NCBI RefSeq assembly: GCF_008369935.1
Contig: NZ_VTUZ01000014.1
Span: 155,504 to 219,503, forward strand
Reading direction: 5' to 3'
Source: Paraburkholderia panacisoli
Lineage (GTDB): Bacteria; Pseudomonadota; Gammaproteobacteria; Burkholderiales; Burkholderiaceae
Length of the DNA stretch: 64,000 nucleotides
Shown here piece after piece: positions 52,042 through 61,197 of this stretch. The position numbers were made by a program, and so were the translations under genes. The notes below the pieces were generated by a model. It was given only the letters and a program-made list of their open reading frames with translations. It ran no database searches and was not told the DNA's origin. Every line of letters begins with the position of its first letter. Positions within the stretch are counted from its first letter, which is position 1.

Positions 52042-53103
52042 ATGCCCACTCTCGGCTCCCACAATCTGCGTAACAACCTGTTCGTCGCCCCGATGGCCGG
52101 CGTGACCGATCGACCGTTCCGGCAGCTGTGCAAGCGGCTGGGCGCGGGCTATGCGGTGTCGGAAATGGTCGCCTCGAACGCGCAGCTGTGGAAAAGCGAA
52201 AAGACCATGCGCCGCGCCAATCACGCGGGCGAAGTCGAGCCGATCGCCGTGCAGATCGCCGGCGCCGATCCGGCGATGATGGCCGAAGCGGCCCGCTACA
52301 ACGTGGCGAACGGCGCGCAGATCATCGACATCAACATGGGCTGCCCGGCCAAGAAGGTGTGCAATGTGGCCGCGGGTTCCGCTCTGCTGCAGAACGAGCC
52401 GCTGGTGCAGCGCATCGTCGAGGCGGTGGTGGGCGCGGTGGGCGTCGGGCCCGACGCGGTGCCCGTCACGCTGAAAATCCGTACCGGCTGGGACCGCGAC
52501 AACAAGAATGCATTGCGCGTCGCGCATCTGGCCGAAGCCGCCGGCATTTCGATGCTGACCGTGCACGGCCGCACGCGCGCCGACCTGTACCACGGCGACG
52601 CCGAATACGAGACCATCGCCGCGGTGAAGGCGTCGGTGCGCATTCCGGTGGTGGCCAACGGCGACATCACAACGCCGCAAAAAGCGCGCGAGGTGCTTGC
52701 CGTCACCGGCGCCGACGCGATCATGATCGGCCGCGCCGCGCAGGGGCGCCCGTGGCTGTTCCGCGAGATCGAGTATTTCCTGCAAACGGGCGAGTTGCTG
52801 CCGCCGCCGCGCATCGACGAAATCCAGCAGGTGATGAACGAGCATCTCGAAGATCACTACGCGTTCTACGGCGAATTTACAGGTGTCCGCACTGCGCGCA
52901 AGCACATCGGCTGGTACACTCGCGGCCTTTCCGGCGCCAATGTGTTCCGGCATCGCATGAATACGCTGGACACCACGCGCGAACAACTCCTCGCCGTCAA
53001 CGAGTTCTTTGACGCACAAAAGGCGCTCTCCGACCGCCTCGTCTACGTCGACGAAACGCCCGACAGCAAGGGCGAGGACCCTACCGACCTACTAGCAGCA
53101 TGA
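52042..53103 (+). CDS. dusB: tRNA-dihydrouridine synthase B
   Basis: DusB (353 residues) reduces uridine in tRNA D loops using FMN. The TIM-barrel start APMAGVTDRPFRQLCKRLGA, the catalytic Cys in NMGCPAKKVCN, and LTVHGRTRADLY plus GDAIMIGRAAQGRPW-type phosphate-binding motifs are present. The C-terminal helical domain contains FTGVRTARKHIGWY. It overlaps fis by four bases (ATGA), the conserved dusB-fis operon. Confidence 0.96.
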   Translation: MPTLGSHNLRNNLFVAPMAGVTDRPFRQLCKRLGAGYAVSEMVASNAQLWKSEKTMRRANHAGEVEPIAVQIAGADPAMMAEAARYNVANGAQIIDINMGCPAKKVCNVAAGSALLQNEPLVQRIVEAVVGAVGVGPDAVPVTLKIRTGWDRDNKNALRVAHLAEAAGISMLTVHGRTRADLYHGDAEYETIAAVKASVRIPVVANGDITTPQKAREVLAVTGADAIMIGRAAQGRPWLFREIEYFLQTGELLPPPRIDEIQQVMNEHLEDHYAFYGEFTGVRTARKHIGWYTRGLSGANVFRHRMNTLDTTREQLLAVNEFFDAQKALSDRLVYVDETPDSKGEDPTDLLAA

Positions 53104-53333
53104 GCAAGAACAATATCGAACAATCTGTCCGCGACAGCCTGGGGATGTATTTCCAGGACCTCGACGGCTCCAATCCGCACGATGTCTATGACATGGTGAT
53201 TTCGTGCGTGGAAAAACCCCTGCTCGAGGTGGTGCTCGAGCAGGCCGGCGGCAATCAGTCGCTGGCCGCCGAGTATCTCGGCATCAACCGCAATACGCTG
53301 CGCAAGAAGCTGCAACAGCACGGTTTGTTGTAG
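53100..53333 (+). CDS. fis: Fis family DNA-binding protein
   Basis: A 77-residue Fis-type nucleoid protein. The C-terminal helix-turn-helix QAGGNQSLAAEYLGINRNTLRKKLQQHGLL closely matches E. coli Fis, while the N-terminus is shorter than E. coli's 98 residues but keeps the DMVISCVEKPLLEVVL dimer helix. It activates stable-RNA promoters and helps organise the nucleoid. Translation is coupled to dusB. Confidence 0.94.
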   Translation: MSKNNIEQSVRDSLGMYFQDLDGSNPHDVYDMVISCVEKPLLEVVLEQAGGNQSLAAEYLGINRNTLRKKLQQHGLL

Positions 53334-53379
53334 TTTCTTCGCGCCCCGCCACGTTTCTCTTCGGCTTTTCGTCTTCATC

Positions 53380-54945
53380 ATGATCAAGCAAGCGCTCATC
53401 TCCGTTTCCGACAAGTCGGGCATCGTCGACTTCGCGAAGTCGCTGTCCGACCTCGGCATCAAGATCCTGTCGACCGGCGGCACCGCGAAACTGCTCGCGG
53501 ACGCGGGCCTCTCCGTCACCGAAGTCGCCGACTACACGGGCTTCCCGGAAATGCTGGACGGGCGCGTGAAAACGCTGCATCCGAAGGTGCACGGCGGCAT
53601 CCTCGCGCGCCGCGACCTGCCGGAACACATGGCGGCGCTTGAGAAGCACGATATTCCGACCATCGACCTGCTGGTCGTGAACCTCTACCCGTTCGTGCAG
53701 ACCGTGTCGAAGGAAGAGTGCTCGCTGGAAGACGCGATCGAGAACATCGACATCGGCGGCCCGACCATGCTGCGCTCGGCCGCGAAGAATCATCGCGACG
53801 TGACGGTGGTGGTCGACCCGGCCGACTACGCGCTGGTGCTCGAAGAAATGCGCGCGAACAGCAACGCGGTGTCGTACAAGACGAACTTCCGCCTCGCGAC
53901 CAAGGTGTTCGCGCACACCGCGCAATATGACGGCGCGATCACGAACTATCTGACGAGCCTGACCGACGAGCTGCAACACGCGTCGCGCAATGCTTATCCG
54001 GCAACCTTCAATCTGGCGTTCAACAAGGTGCAGGACCTGCGCTACGGCGAGAACCCGCATCAGAGCGCCGCGTTCTACCGCGACCTGAGCGCGCCGGCCG
54101 GCGCGCTGGCGAACTACAACCAGTTGCAAGGCAAGGAACTGTCGTACAACAACATCGCGGATTCCGACGCGGCGTGGGAATGCGTGAAGACGTTCGACGT
54201 GCCGGCCTGCGTGATCGTCAAGCACGCGAATCCGTGCGGCGTGGCAGTCGGCACGGATGCGCACGAGGCATATTCGAAGGCGTTCCAGACCGACCCGACC
54301 TCGGCGTTCGGCGGCATCATCGCGTTCAACCGCGAAGTGGACGAAGCGGCCGCGCAAGCCGTGGCCAAGCAGTTCGTCGAGGTGCTGATCGCGCCGTCGT
54401 TCAGCGCCGCAGCGCGCCAGGTGTTCGCGGCGAAGCAGAACGTGCGTCTGCTGGAAATCGCGCTGGGCGAAGGCCATAACGCGTTCGATCTGAAGCGCGT
54501 CGGCGGCGGCCTGCTGGTGCAATCGCTCGATTCGAAGAACGTGCAGCCGCGCGACTTGCGCGTGGTGACCAAGCGTCATCCGACGCCGAAGGAAATGGAC
54601 GATCTGCTGTTTGCATGGCGCGTCGCGAAGTACGTGAAGTCGAACGCGATCGTGTTCTGCGCGAGCGGCATGACGCTCGGCGTCGGCGCCGGCCAGATGA
54701 GCCGCGTGGACTCGGCGCGCATCGCCAGCATCAAAGCGCAGAACGCCGGTTTGACGCTGACGGGTTCGGCGGTGGCGTCGGATGCGTTCTTCCCGTTCCG
54801 CGACGGCCTCGACGTGGTCGTCGCAGCAGGCGCAAGCTGCGTGATTCAGCCGGGCGGCTCGATGCGCGACGACGAAGTGATCAACGCAGCCGATGAGCAC
54901 AACATCGCGATGGTGGTGACCGGCGTGCGTCACTTCCGTCATTGA
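53380..54945 (+). CDS. purH: Bifunctional AICAR transformylase/IMP cyclohydrolase
   Basis: PurH (521 residues) carries out the last two steps of purine synthesis: formylation of AICAR and closure to IMP. The N-terminal MGS-like cyclohydrolase domain (MIKQALISVSDKSGIVDFAK, ILSTGGTAKLL) is followed by the transformylase domain with VIVKHANPCGVAVG, FGGIIAFNREV and GMTLGVGAGQMSR. It starts 46 bases after fis and is followed by a terminator. Confidence 0.97.
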   Translation: MIKQALISVSDKSGIVDFAKSLSDLGIKILSTGGTAKLLADAGLSVTEVADYTGFPEMLDGRVKTLHPKVHGGILARRDLPEHMAALEKHDIPTIDLLVVNLYPFVQTVSKEECSLEDAIENIDIGGPTMLRSAAKNHRDVTVVVDPADYALVLEEMRANSNAVSYKTNFRLATKVFAHTAQYDGAITNYLTSLTDELQHASRNAYPATFNLAFNKVQDLRYGENPHQSAAFYRDLSAPAGALANYNQLQGKELSYNNIADSDAAWECVKTFDVPACVIVKHANPCGVAVGTDAHEAYSKAFQTDPTSAFGGIIAFNREVDEAAAQAVAKQFVEVLIAPSFSAAARQVFAAKQNVRLLEIALGEGHNAFDLKRVGGGLLVQSLDSKNVQPRDLRVVTKRHPTPKEMDDLLFAWRVAKYVKSNAIVFCASGMTLGVGAGQMSRVDSARIASIKAQNAGLTLTGSAVASDAFFPFRDGLDVVVAAGASCVIQPGGSMRDDEVINAADEHNIAMVVTGVRHFRH

Positions 54946-55028
54946 GGCAGGGTTGGCTAGCGGTTGTGCTGCCGCGTGCATGCTGCATGTCGCGGCGGAC
55001 GTCGCTGAGTAAGCGCTGAGCTTCACAA

Positions 55029-55067
55029 AAATGGCCTGGTGGAACTTCCGCCGGGCCGTTTTCTTTT
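55029..55067 (+). terminator. Terminator after purH
   Basis: AATGGCCTGGTGGAA...TTCCGCCGGGCCGTT pairs with several G-T pairs and is followed by TTCTTTT, 85 bases after purH. Confidence 0.72.
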
Positions 55068-55117
55068 CAGGCCGCTCTTTGGGGCGCATCCCTTTGCTTT
55101 ATCCTGCTGCGCGCCGC

Positions 55118-55357
55118 TCAATCGTCCGGTTCTTTTCTCGCATAGCCGTTCTTCACCTCCGGATGCTGGCTGATATACGTGCCAAGCCCCTGTCCGCGCC
55201 GCGCGAGGCGCTTTAACACGGCAAGGTGCCGCGCGCCGACACTCGCCTCTGTGTACCAATAGACGATGCCCGGCCTGAAGCGGACCTTGACGAAATCGTC
55301 GCCGAGTTCATACGCGTCGACGCCCGAGTCGCCGCTAAGATTCCAATAGCGCTCCAT
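55118..55357 (-). CDS. Small KTSC-like protein
   Basis: A 79-residue protein with the segment DFVKVRFRPGIVYWYTEASVGARHLAVLKRLARRGQGLGTYIS, like the KTSC-domain small proteins (V.F..G.VY.Y pattern), whose function is unknown. A strong AGGAGG precedes the ATG. It is divergent from ruvC and convergent with purH. The assignment to KTSC is by pattern only. Confidence 0.7.
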   Translation of the reverse strand: MERYWNLSGDSGVDAYELGDDFVKVRFRPGIVYWYTEASVGARHLAVLKRLARRGQGLGTYISQHPEVKNGYARKEPDD

Positions 55358-55485
55358 CTGCGATTGCCTCCTCGCAACGCCTCCAGCAGCTTTTATTCCG
55401 CCGATCCCGCCGTCTGCAGGCCGCCATCCGGCGTGCGTGTTGTAGTATCGCAGGCACCTGGCTTTTACCGCATTCGCGGCACCTC

Positions 55486-56028
55486 ATGAGAATTCTCGGC
55501 ATCGACCCCGGCCTGCGCGTCACCGGCTTCGGCGTGATCGACCAAAACGGCCACACGCTCAGCTATGTCGCGAGCGGCGTCATCAAAACCGCCGACGCCG
55601 ATTTGCCGTCGCGGCTTGGCACCATCTTCGAAGGCATCTCGACGCTGATCCGCCAGCATTCGCCGGATCAGTCGGCGATCGAAAAAGTGTTTGTCAACGT
55701 CAATCCGCAATCGACGCTGCTGCTCGGCCAGGCACGCGGCGCGGCGATCTGCGGGCTGGTGGCGGGCGGCGTGCCGGTTGCCGAATACACCGCGCTGCAA
55801 CTGAAGCAGAGCGTGGTGGGCTACGGCCGCGCGACCAAGGAGCAGATGCAGCAGATGGTGGTGCGGCTGCTCAATCTGTCCGGCGTACCCGGCACCGACG
55901 CTGCCGACGCGCTCGGCATGGCGATCTGCCACGCGCATGGCGGTTCGACGTTGAGCACGCTGGGCGGCATCGCGCCTTCGCTAGCGAAGAAAGGGCTACG
56001 GGTGAGGCGCGGGCGCCTGGTGGGATAG
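55486..56028 (+). CDS. ruvC: Holliday junction resolvase RuvC
   Basis: RuvC (180 residues) cuts Holliday junctions after branch migration by RuvAB. Catalytic acids: Asp7 in ILGIDPGLRVTG, Glu in SAIEKVFVNVN, and the Asp pair in GTDAADALGMAICHA. It lies upstream of ruvA and ruvB, but a LysE-type gene on the opposite strand separates them. Confidence 0.97.
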   Translation: MRILGIDPGLRVTGFGVIDQNGHTLSYVASGVIKTADADLPSRLGTIFEGISTLIRQHSPDQSAIEKVFVNVNPQSTLLLGQARGAAICGLVAGGVPVAEYTALQLKQSVVGYGRATKEQMQQMVVRLLNLSGVPGTDAADALGMAICHAHGGSTLSTLGGIAPSLAKKGLRVRRGRLVG

Positions 56029-56080
56029 CGCGGCAGTGGGCCGCTTTCGTGTTCCACAGCACGCCACGGGCATGACTCAC

Positions 56081-56118
56081 GGGTCGCGGGTCGCGGGTCG
56101 CGGGTCGCGGGTCGCGGG
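56081..56118. repeat. Heptanucleotide tandem repeat
   Basis: Five copies of GGGTCGC, plus a partial copy, follow each other without interruption in the 206-base gap between ruvC and the convergent LysE gene. It is a short simple-sequence repeat that could vary in copy number. No coding frame crosses it convincingly. Confidence 0.92.
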
Positions 56119-56234
56119 CAACCATGGTTTGCCGCTCGCGCCCCGGCGGTCAAAACCGGCTTACGCCACAAGCCTCGCGTCCAGCAACAGCCTGCGGTTC
56201 GCGATCACGCGCCTGCGCCCCTCGCCCGACGCGT

Positions 56235-56867
56235 TCAACTCCGACTGGCCAGCGCGAGACGGCATGCCAGCCCGGCAAACACCGTCCCCAGCAAATACTG
56301 CGGCGTCCGCGACGGCCGGCGCCCTGCCGACAGCTTGCGGCTCAACTTGCTCGCCATCAGAATCACCGCGCCGTTCACGCAAAAGCCGATCAGGTTCAGC
56401 ACCGTTGCCAGCACCATGATCTGCAACGCGACGGAACCCGCTTCGGGCCGCACGAATTGCGGAAACAACGCGAGCACGAACAGCGCAACCTTCGGATTCA
56501 GCAAATTGGTGAAGAGGCCCTGGCGAAAAACGCGGCCGACCGGGTAACGGCTCATCGACGCATTCGGCGTCAGCACCGTGCCTTGCGTGCGGACCGTTTT
56601 CCAGGCGAGATACAGCAGATACGCAGCGCCCGCGAAACGCACGGCGTCATAAGCCATCGGCACCGCCAGGAAGAGTTGCGACAAACCGAACGCCGCGGCC
56701 AACGCGTGACAGTACGTGCCGACCAGAATACCGGCCAACGACGCGAACCCTGCCGAACGCCCTTGGCTCACGCTTCGCGAGGCAATCAACAACATGTCGG
56801 GTCCGGGCGTGGCGGTCAACGCGAGACACGCGCCTGCGAATAGCGCGAGAGTGGTCAGGCTCAGCAT
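56235..56867 (-). CDS. LysE/RhtB-family amino acid exporter
   Basis: A 210-residue, six-span exporter. It has the LysE signature ATPGPDMLLIASRSVSQGRSAGFASLAGILVG in the first loop and FRQGLFTNLLNPKVALFVLALFPQF before helix 4. The family exports lysine, threonine, homoserine lactones or similar. AAGGAG precedes the ATG at 56867. It interrupts the ruvC-ruvA order on the opposite strand. Substrate unknown. Confidence 0.92.
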   Translation of the reverse strand: MLSLTTLALFAGACLALTATPGPDMLLIASRSVSQGRSAGFASLAGILVGTYCHALAAAFGLSQLFLAVPMAYDAVRFAGAAYLLYLAWKTVRTQGTVLTPNASMSRYPVGRVFRQGLFTNLLNPKVALFVLALFPQFVRPEAGSVALQIMVLATVLNLIGFCVNGAVILMASKLSRKLSAGRRPSRTPQYLLGTVFAGLACRLALASRS

Positions 56868-57025
56868 GGAAGCTCCTTCTGGGTGAATGGGTTGAGAACC
56901 CGCCAAAAGGGATCTCAGTCTATGCACCCGGCTCATGCGGGTCAACGTCGATCGACGCGATTGCGCATCGCGCGACGCGCACTCGCTGCGCTACACTCGC
57001 CCTTTCTCTCGAGATTGAATTCGCC

Positions 57026-57607
57026 ATGATCGGTCGCATTGCCGGCGTTCTGCTGGAAAAAAACCCGCCGCATCTGCTCGTCGACTGCAACGGCGTCGGT
57101 TACGAAGTCGACGTGCCGATGAGCACGTTCTACAACCTGCCGTCGAACGGCGAGCGCATCGTGCTGCTCACGCAGATGATCGTGCGCGAAGACGCGCATC
57201 TGCTCTACGGCTTCGGCACTGCCGAGGAACGCTCGACCTTCCGCGAACTGCTGAAAATTTCCGGCATCGGCGCACGCATGGCACTCGCGGTGCTATCGGG
57301 CATGAGCGTGCACGAACTGGCGCAGACCGTCACGATGCAGGACGCGGCGCGCCTCACGCGTGTGCCGGGTATCGGCAAGAAGACCGCGGAGCGGCTGCTG
57401 CTCGAACTGAAGGGTAAGCTCGGCGCGGACCTGGGCGCGATGGCGGGCGCGGCCTCGCCGTCCGGTCATGCGTCCGACATCCTCAACGCGCTGCTCGCGT
57501 TGGGCTACTCCGAGAAAGAAGCGTTGGCGGCCATCAAGAACGTGCCGGCCGGCACAGGCGTCTCCGAGGGCATCAAGCTCGCGTTGAAGGCGTTGTCGAA
57601 GGCTTGA
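57026..57607 (+). CDS. ruvA: Holliday junction branch-migration protein RuvA
   Basis: RuvA (193 residues) binds Holliday junctions as a tetramer and loads RuvB. An N-terminal OB fold (MIGRIAGVLLEKNPPHLLVDCNGVGYEVDVP) is followed by two helix-hairpin-helix motifs (LLKISGIGARMALAVL, LTRVPGIGKKTAERLLLELK) and a C-terminal RuvB-contact domain. ruvB follows after 120 bases. Confidence 0.97.
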   Translation: MIGRIAGVLLEKNPPHLLVDCNGVGYEVDVPMSTFYNLPSNGERIVLLTQMIVREDAHLLYGFGTAEERSTFRELLKISGIGARMALAVLSGMSVHELAQTVTMQDAARLTRVPGIGKKTAERLLLELKGKLGADLGAMAGAASPSGHASDILNALLALGYSEKEALAAIKNVPAGTGVSEGIKLALKALSKA

Positions 57608-57727
57608 CGCGGATCTCGCGACTCGACGACATGTGCGGGTCGACAGAGCTTCGCACAAGCCCCGGCTGATCGCACCCTGGCTGTTCGGCCGGGTTTCGCG
57701 CTGGACTCCTCGCGGTACAATGACCGG

Positions 57728-58792
57728 ATGATCGAAACCGACAAACTCGCCGCCGAGCGCATCATCGCGGCCACGCCCGTTTCGCCGAACGAAGAAGCGT
57801 TCGAGCGCGCGTTGCGCCCGCGCCAGCTCGAAGAATATGTCGGGCAGGAAAAAGTGCGCGGTCAGCTGGAAATTTTCATCGAGGCCGCCAAACGCCGTTC
57901 CGAATCGCTCGACCACGTGTTGCTGTTCGGGCCGCCGGGTCTCGGCAAAACCACGCTCGCGCACATCATCGCGCGGGAGATGGGCGTCAATCTTCGGCAG
58001 ACGTCAGGACCGGTGCTCGAACGCGCCGGCGACCTCGCCGCACTGCTGACCAATCTCGAAGCCAACGACGTGCTGTTCATCGACGAAATCCACCGGCTCT
58101 CGCCGGTCGTCGAAGAAATCCTGTACCCGGCGCTCGAGGATTATCAGATCGACATCATGATCGGCGAAGGGCCTGCCGCGCGCAGCGTGAAGCTGGACTT
58201 GCAGCCGTTCACGCTGGTCGGCGCAACCACGCGCGCGGGCATGCTGACCAATCCGCTGCGCGACCGCTTCGGCATCGTCGCGCGACTGGAGTTTTACAAC
58301 GCCGAGGAGCTGGCGCGCATCGTCACGCGCTCGGCGTCGCTGTTGAACGCGCAGATTCATCCGGACGGCGCGTTCGAAATCGCCAAACGCGCGCGCGGCA
58401 CGCCGCGTATCGCAAACCGCCTGCTGCGCCGCGTGCGCGACTTCGCCGAGGTGAAAGCGGACGGCAACATCACCGCGCAAGTGGCCGATGCCGCGCTGCG
58501 CATGCTCGACGTCGATGGGGTCGGCTTCGACCTGATGGACCGCAAGCTGCTCGAAGCCATCCTGCACAAGTTCGACGGCGGCCCGGTCGGCGTTGACAAT
58601 CTGGCGGCGGCCATTGGCGAAGAGCGCGACACGATCGAGGACGTGCTCGAACCGTATCTGATCCAGCAAGGCTTCCTGCAACGCACGCCGCGCGGCCGCG
58701 TCGCCACGCTGCTGACCTACCGGCATTTCGGTCTCGCCGCGCCGGACGCGTCGAGCACGCTGCCCGGCCTGTGGGATGCGGCCGCGCAGTGA
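57728..58792 (+). CDS. ruvB: Holliday junction helicase motor RuvB
   Basis: RuvB (354 residues) is the AAA+ hexamer that drives branch migration with RuvA. Walker A GPPGLGKTTLA, Walker B FIDEIHRL and the sensor region TRAGMLTNPLRDRFG are present, with a C-terminal winged helix ending in TPRGRVATLLTYRHFG. A TACAAT hexamer lies six bases before the ATG and no Shine-Dalgarno sequence is seen, so a leaderless transcript is possible. Confidence 0.97.
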   Translation: MIETDKLAAERIIAATPVSPNEEAFERALRPRQLEEYVGQEKVRGQLEIFIEAAKRRSESLDHVLLFGPPGLGKTTLAHIIAREMGVNLRQTSGPVLERAGDLAALLTNLEANDVLFIDEIHRLSPVVEEILYPALEDYQIDIMIGEGPAARSVKLDLQPFTLVGATTRAGMLTNPLRDRFGIVARLEFYNAEELARIVTRSASLLNAQIHPDGAFEIAKRARGTPRIANRLLRRVRDFAEVKADGNITAQVADAALRMLDVDGVGFDLMDRKLLEAILHKFDGGPVGVDNLAAAIGEERDTIEDVLEPYLIQQGFLQRTPRGRVATLLTYRHFGLAAPDASSTLPGLWDAAAQ

Positions 58793-58817
58793 GCAGCACG
58801 TAGCGAGGCCGCTCAGG

Positions 58818-59759
58818 ATGTCCGACCAGACGACGGGGCGTTCCGGCTCATCCAGTGGGATCGCCCAGTTGCTCACACGCAGGCTCCGCTCGAAACTGGC
58901 CGCCGGCGTCACGCATCTGACGAGCGGCAGCGGCCCGACTCTCGACTATTCATCGCCGCCCGGCGATCCGGGCCTGTTCGGGCCCGACTCCGTGTGCTGG
59001 AAAGTCCACGCCGACTTCACGTCGATGATGACGGGCGGCATCAGCGCGTTGCTGCTTCAGGCGTTGCACCCGTTGGCGCTCGCCGGCGTGTGGGACCATT
59101 CGACCTTCCGCACCGATATTCTCGGGCGCCTGCGCCGCACGGCGACCTTCATCGCCGGCACGACATACGGCAACCGGCACGATGCGTTGGCGCTGATCGA
59201 ACGCGTCAGGCGCATCCATCTCGGCGTCAGCGGCACCGCAGCGGACGGACGGACGTATCACGCGAGCGAACCGGCACTGCTGACGTGGGTGCATGTCGCC
59301 GAGGTGTCGAGTTTCATGACTGCGCACTTGCGTTATGTGAATCCGCAACTATCCGTGGACGCGCAGGATCAATACTTCGCGGAAACGGCGCGCATTGCCG
59401 AAATGCTCGGCGCGGAGAACGTTCCGCGCTCGCGCGCCGAGATCGACGCTTATCTGGGGGCCATGCGGCCTGCGCTGGTGGCCAGCGAGCGCACGAGCGA
59501 ACTTGTGAGGATTCTGATGAGTGCGCCCGCCCCGAGCATGGCGATGCGGCCCGCCGGCACGTTGATGCTCAGCGCCGGTGTTGATCTTCTGCCGGACTGG
59601 GCGCAGTCGATGTTGGGATTCGAGCGCTATGCGGCGCTGCGCCGGACGTTCGCGAGGCCGGGCGTGCGGCTCGTCGCGCCAATCATTCGCTGGGCGCTGG
59701 TGAACGGGATATCGAAACGCGCGCGCCGGCGCGTGGCTGCGACGCACGAACCGCATTGA
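58818..59759 (+). CDS. DUF2236 (MpaB-like) family protein
   Basis: A 313-residue protein of the oxygenase-MpaB/DUF2236 family: WKVHADFTSMMTGGISALLLQALHPLALAGVWDHS, then TTYGNRHDALALIERVRRIHLGVSG, with the His residues (QALHP, VRRIH, LTWVH) thought to hold heme in related latex-clearing and MpaB enzymes. Its substrate is unknown. It follows ruvB by 25 bases on the same strand. ATG at 58818 is preferred. Confidence 0.85.
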   Translation: MSDQTTGRSGSSSGIAQLLTRRLRSKLAAGVTHLTSGSGPTLDYSSPPGDPGLFGPDSVCWKVHADFTSMMTGGISALLLQALHPLALAGVWDHSTFRTDILGRLRRTATFIAGTTYGNRHDALALIERVRRIHLGVSGTAADGRTYHASEPALLTWVHVAEVSSFMTAHLRYVNPQLSVDAQDQYFAETARIAEMLGAENVPRSRAEIDAYLGAMRPALVASERTSELVRILMSAPAPSMAMRPAGTLMLSAGVDLLPDWAQSMLGFERYAALRRTFARPGVRLVAPIIRWALVNGISKRARRRVAATHEPH

Positions 59760-59887
59760 CGCGGGCTGCGGCTACGCGCACACACCGCTCAGTCAACCTG
59801 CGCCCGGCGCTGCTCCATGGCACGCTACGTCGTTCGACGTGACCGCGGCAAACACCTCCGTTCAAACCGCGCGCAGCGCTTCTACGC

Positions 59888-60559
59888 TCAACGCCCCGGT
59901 TCCGGAACCTTCCTGAAACCATCGTCCGCAGCAGGCGCGTCGAGATGCGCAATGTCCGCCCACGAGACGATCGTCGCCGCACCGTGATCGAAATCCACCA
60001 CATTCAGACTGGTGTTGAGCAGCGGGTAATGACGCGGCGCGTCGAGCGGCAAACCACACGCGAAACGGCGCACGCAATCGAGCACGCCGCCATGCGCGAC
60101 ACAAGCGATCCGCTCGCCCGGATGCGCGGCGACCAGCGGCTCGATCGCATGGACCACGCGATGGTAGAACACGCGCTGCGACTCGCCTTCAGGCGGCGCA
60201 AAACCAGGATCGCGGGTTTGCCAGTGCGCGTATTCATCGGGAAAGCGCAGCGCGATCTCGTCGCTGTCATGTCCCTGGAAAGCGCCATAGGACCGCTCGC
60301 GCAGACCTTCGCGCAGTTGCAGCGGCAAGCCTAGCGCGTCGGCGATGGGCTGCGCGGTCTGCTGCGCGCGTTGCAGATCGCTCGAATAGATTGCATCGAG
60401 GCGAGCGCCCTGTTTCGCCTCGTCGGCGATGCGGCGCGCGAGACGTTGCGCCTGGGCCAACCCGGTGGTCGCGAGCGGAATGTCGATGTGACCTTGAATG
60501 CGCTTGATGCGGTTCCAGTCGGTCTCGCCGTGCCGGATGAACAGAATCTGCGTAGTCAT
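59888..60559 (-). CDS. Histidine phosphatase family protein (GpmB-like)
   Basis: A 223-residue phosphatase of the phosphoglycerate mutase-like family. The phospho-acceptor motif is FIRHGETDWNRIKRIQGH (Arg9, His10); SSDLQRAQQTAQPIA and the second catalytic His in CVAHGGVLDCVRR follow. Many such proteins are broad phosphatases rather than mutases. It lies downstream of tyrS and dtd on the same strand. Confidence 0.9.
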   Translation of the reverse strand: MTTQILFIRHGETDWNRIKRIQGHIDIPLATTGLAQAQRLARRIADEAKQGARLDAIYSSDLQRAQQTAQPIADALGLPLQLREGLRERSYGAFQGHDSDEIALRFPDEYAHWQTRDPGFAPPEGESQRVFYHRVVHAIEPLVAAHPGERIACVAHGGVLDCVRRFACGLPLDAPRHYPLLNTSLNVVDFDHGAATIVSWADIAHLDAPAADDGFRKVPEPGR

Positions 60560-60693
60560 GAGATAGGAGTGGGCGCCGTTCGCCGGTTATGCCGAGCCGC
60601 TATTGTCGCAAAAACGGCTGGAGGGTAAGACGCGCGCATAGTGGCGCGCGTCGGAGGATAGCGAACGAGGCGTCTCGTTCGCCGGATGCAGGC

Positions 60694-61152
60694 TCAGGCG
60701 TTCGTCTGCAACCAGAACGTGACCGGCCCGTCGTTGACGAGCGACACCTGCATATCCGCGCCGAACTCGCCCGTCTCGACGATTGGATGCTTCGCGCGCG
60801 CGGCCGCCACGAAGTAGTCGAACAGGCGCTTGCCTTCATCCGGCGGCGCGGCCGGCGTGAAGCTCGGGCGCAGGCCGCTGTTGGTGTCCGCCGCCAACGT
60901 GAATTGCGACACGAGCAGCAGGCCGCCCGCGCGTCCCGCGCCATCGAGATTCTGCACGGAGACATTCATCTTGCCCGCCGCGTCGCTGAACACGCGATAG
61001 CCAAGCACCTTGGCGAGCAGCCGGTCGGCGGCCGCCTCGGTATCACCGCGTTCCGCGCACACGAGCGCGAGCAGACCCGCGTCGATTGCACCGGTCACCC
61101 GGTCGGCTACGCGCACTTCGGCGCGGCGCACGCGTTGGATCAGCGCGATCAT
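60694..61152 (-). CDS. dtd: D-aminoacyl-tRNA deacylase
   Basis: Dtd (152 residues) hydrolyses D-amino acids wrongly charged to tRNA. It starts MIALIQRVRRAEVRV and has the signature LLVSQFTLAADT, the NSGLRPSFTPA loop and NDGPVTFWLQ at the end. It is 45 bases after tyrS, which fits because D-Tyr-tRNA is a natural substrate. Part of the tyrS-dtd-gpmB group. Confidence 0.97.
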   Translation of the reverse strand: MIALIQRVRRAEVRVADRVTGAIDAGLLALVCAERGDTEAAADRLLAKVLGYRVFSDAAGKMNVSVQNLDGAGRAGGLLLVSQFTLAADTNSGLRPSFTPAAPPDEGKRLFDYFVAAARAKHPIVETGEFGADMQVSLVNDGPVTFWLQTNA

Positions 61153-61197
61153 CGGCTGTTCGACTCTGCTGGCAACGGTCGATGCGTCACCGAGCGA

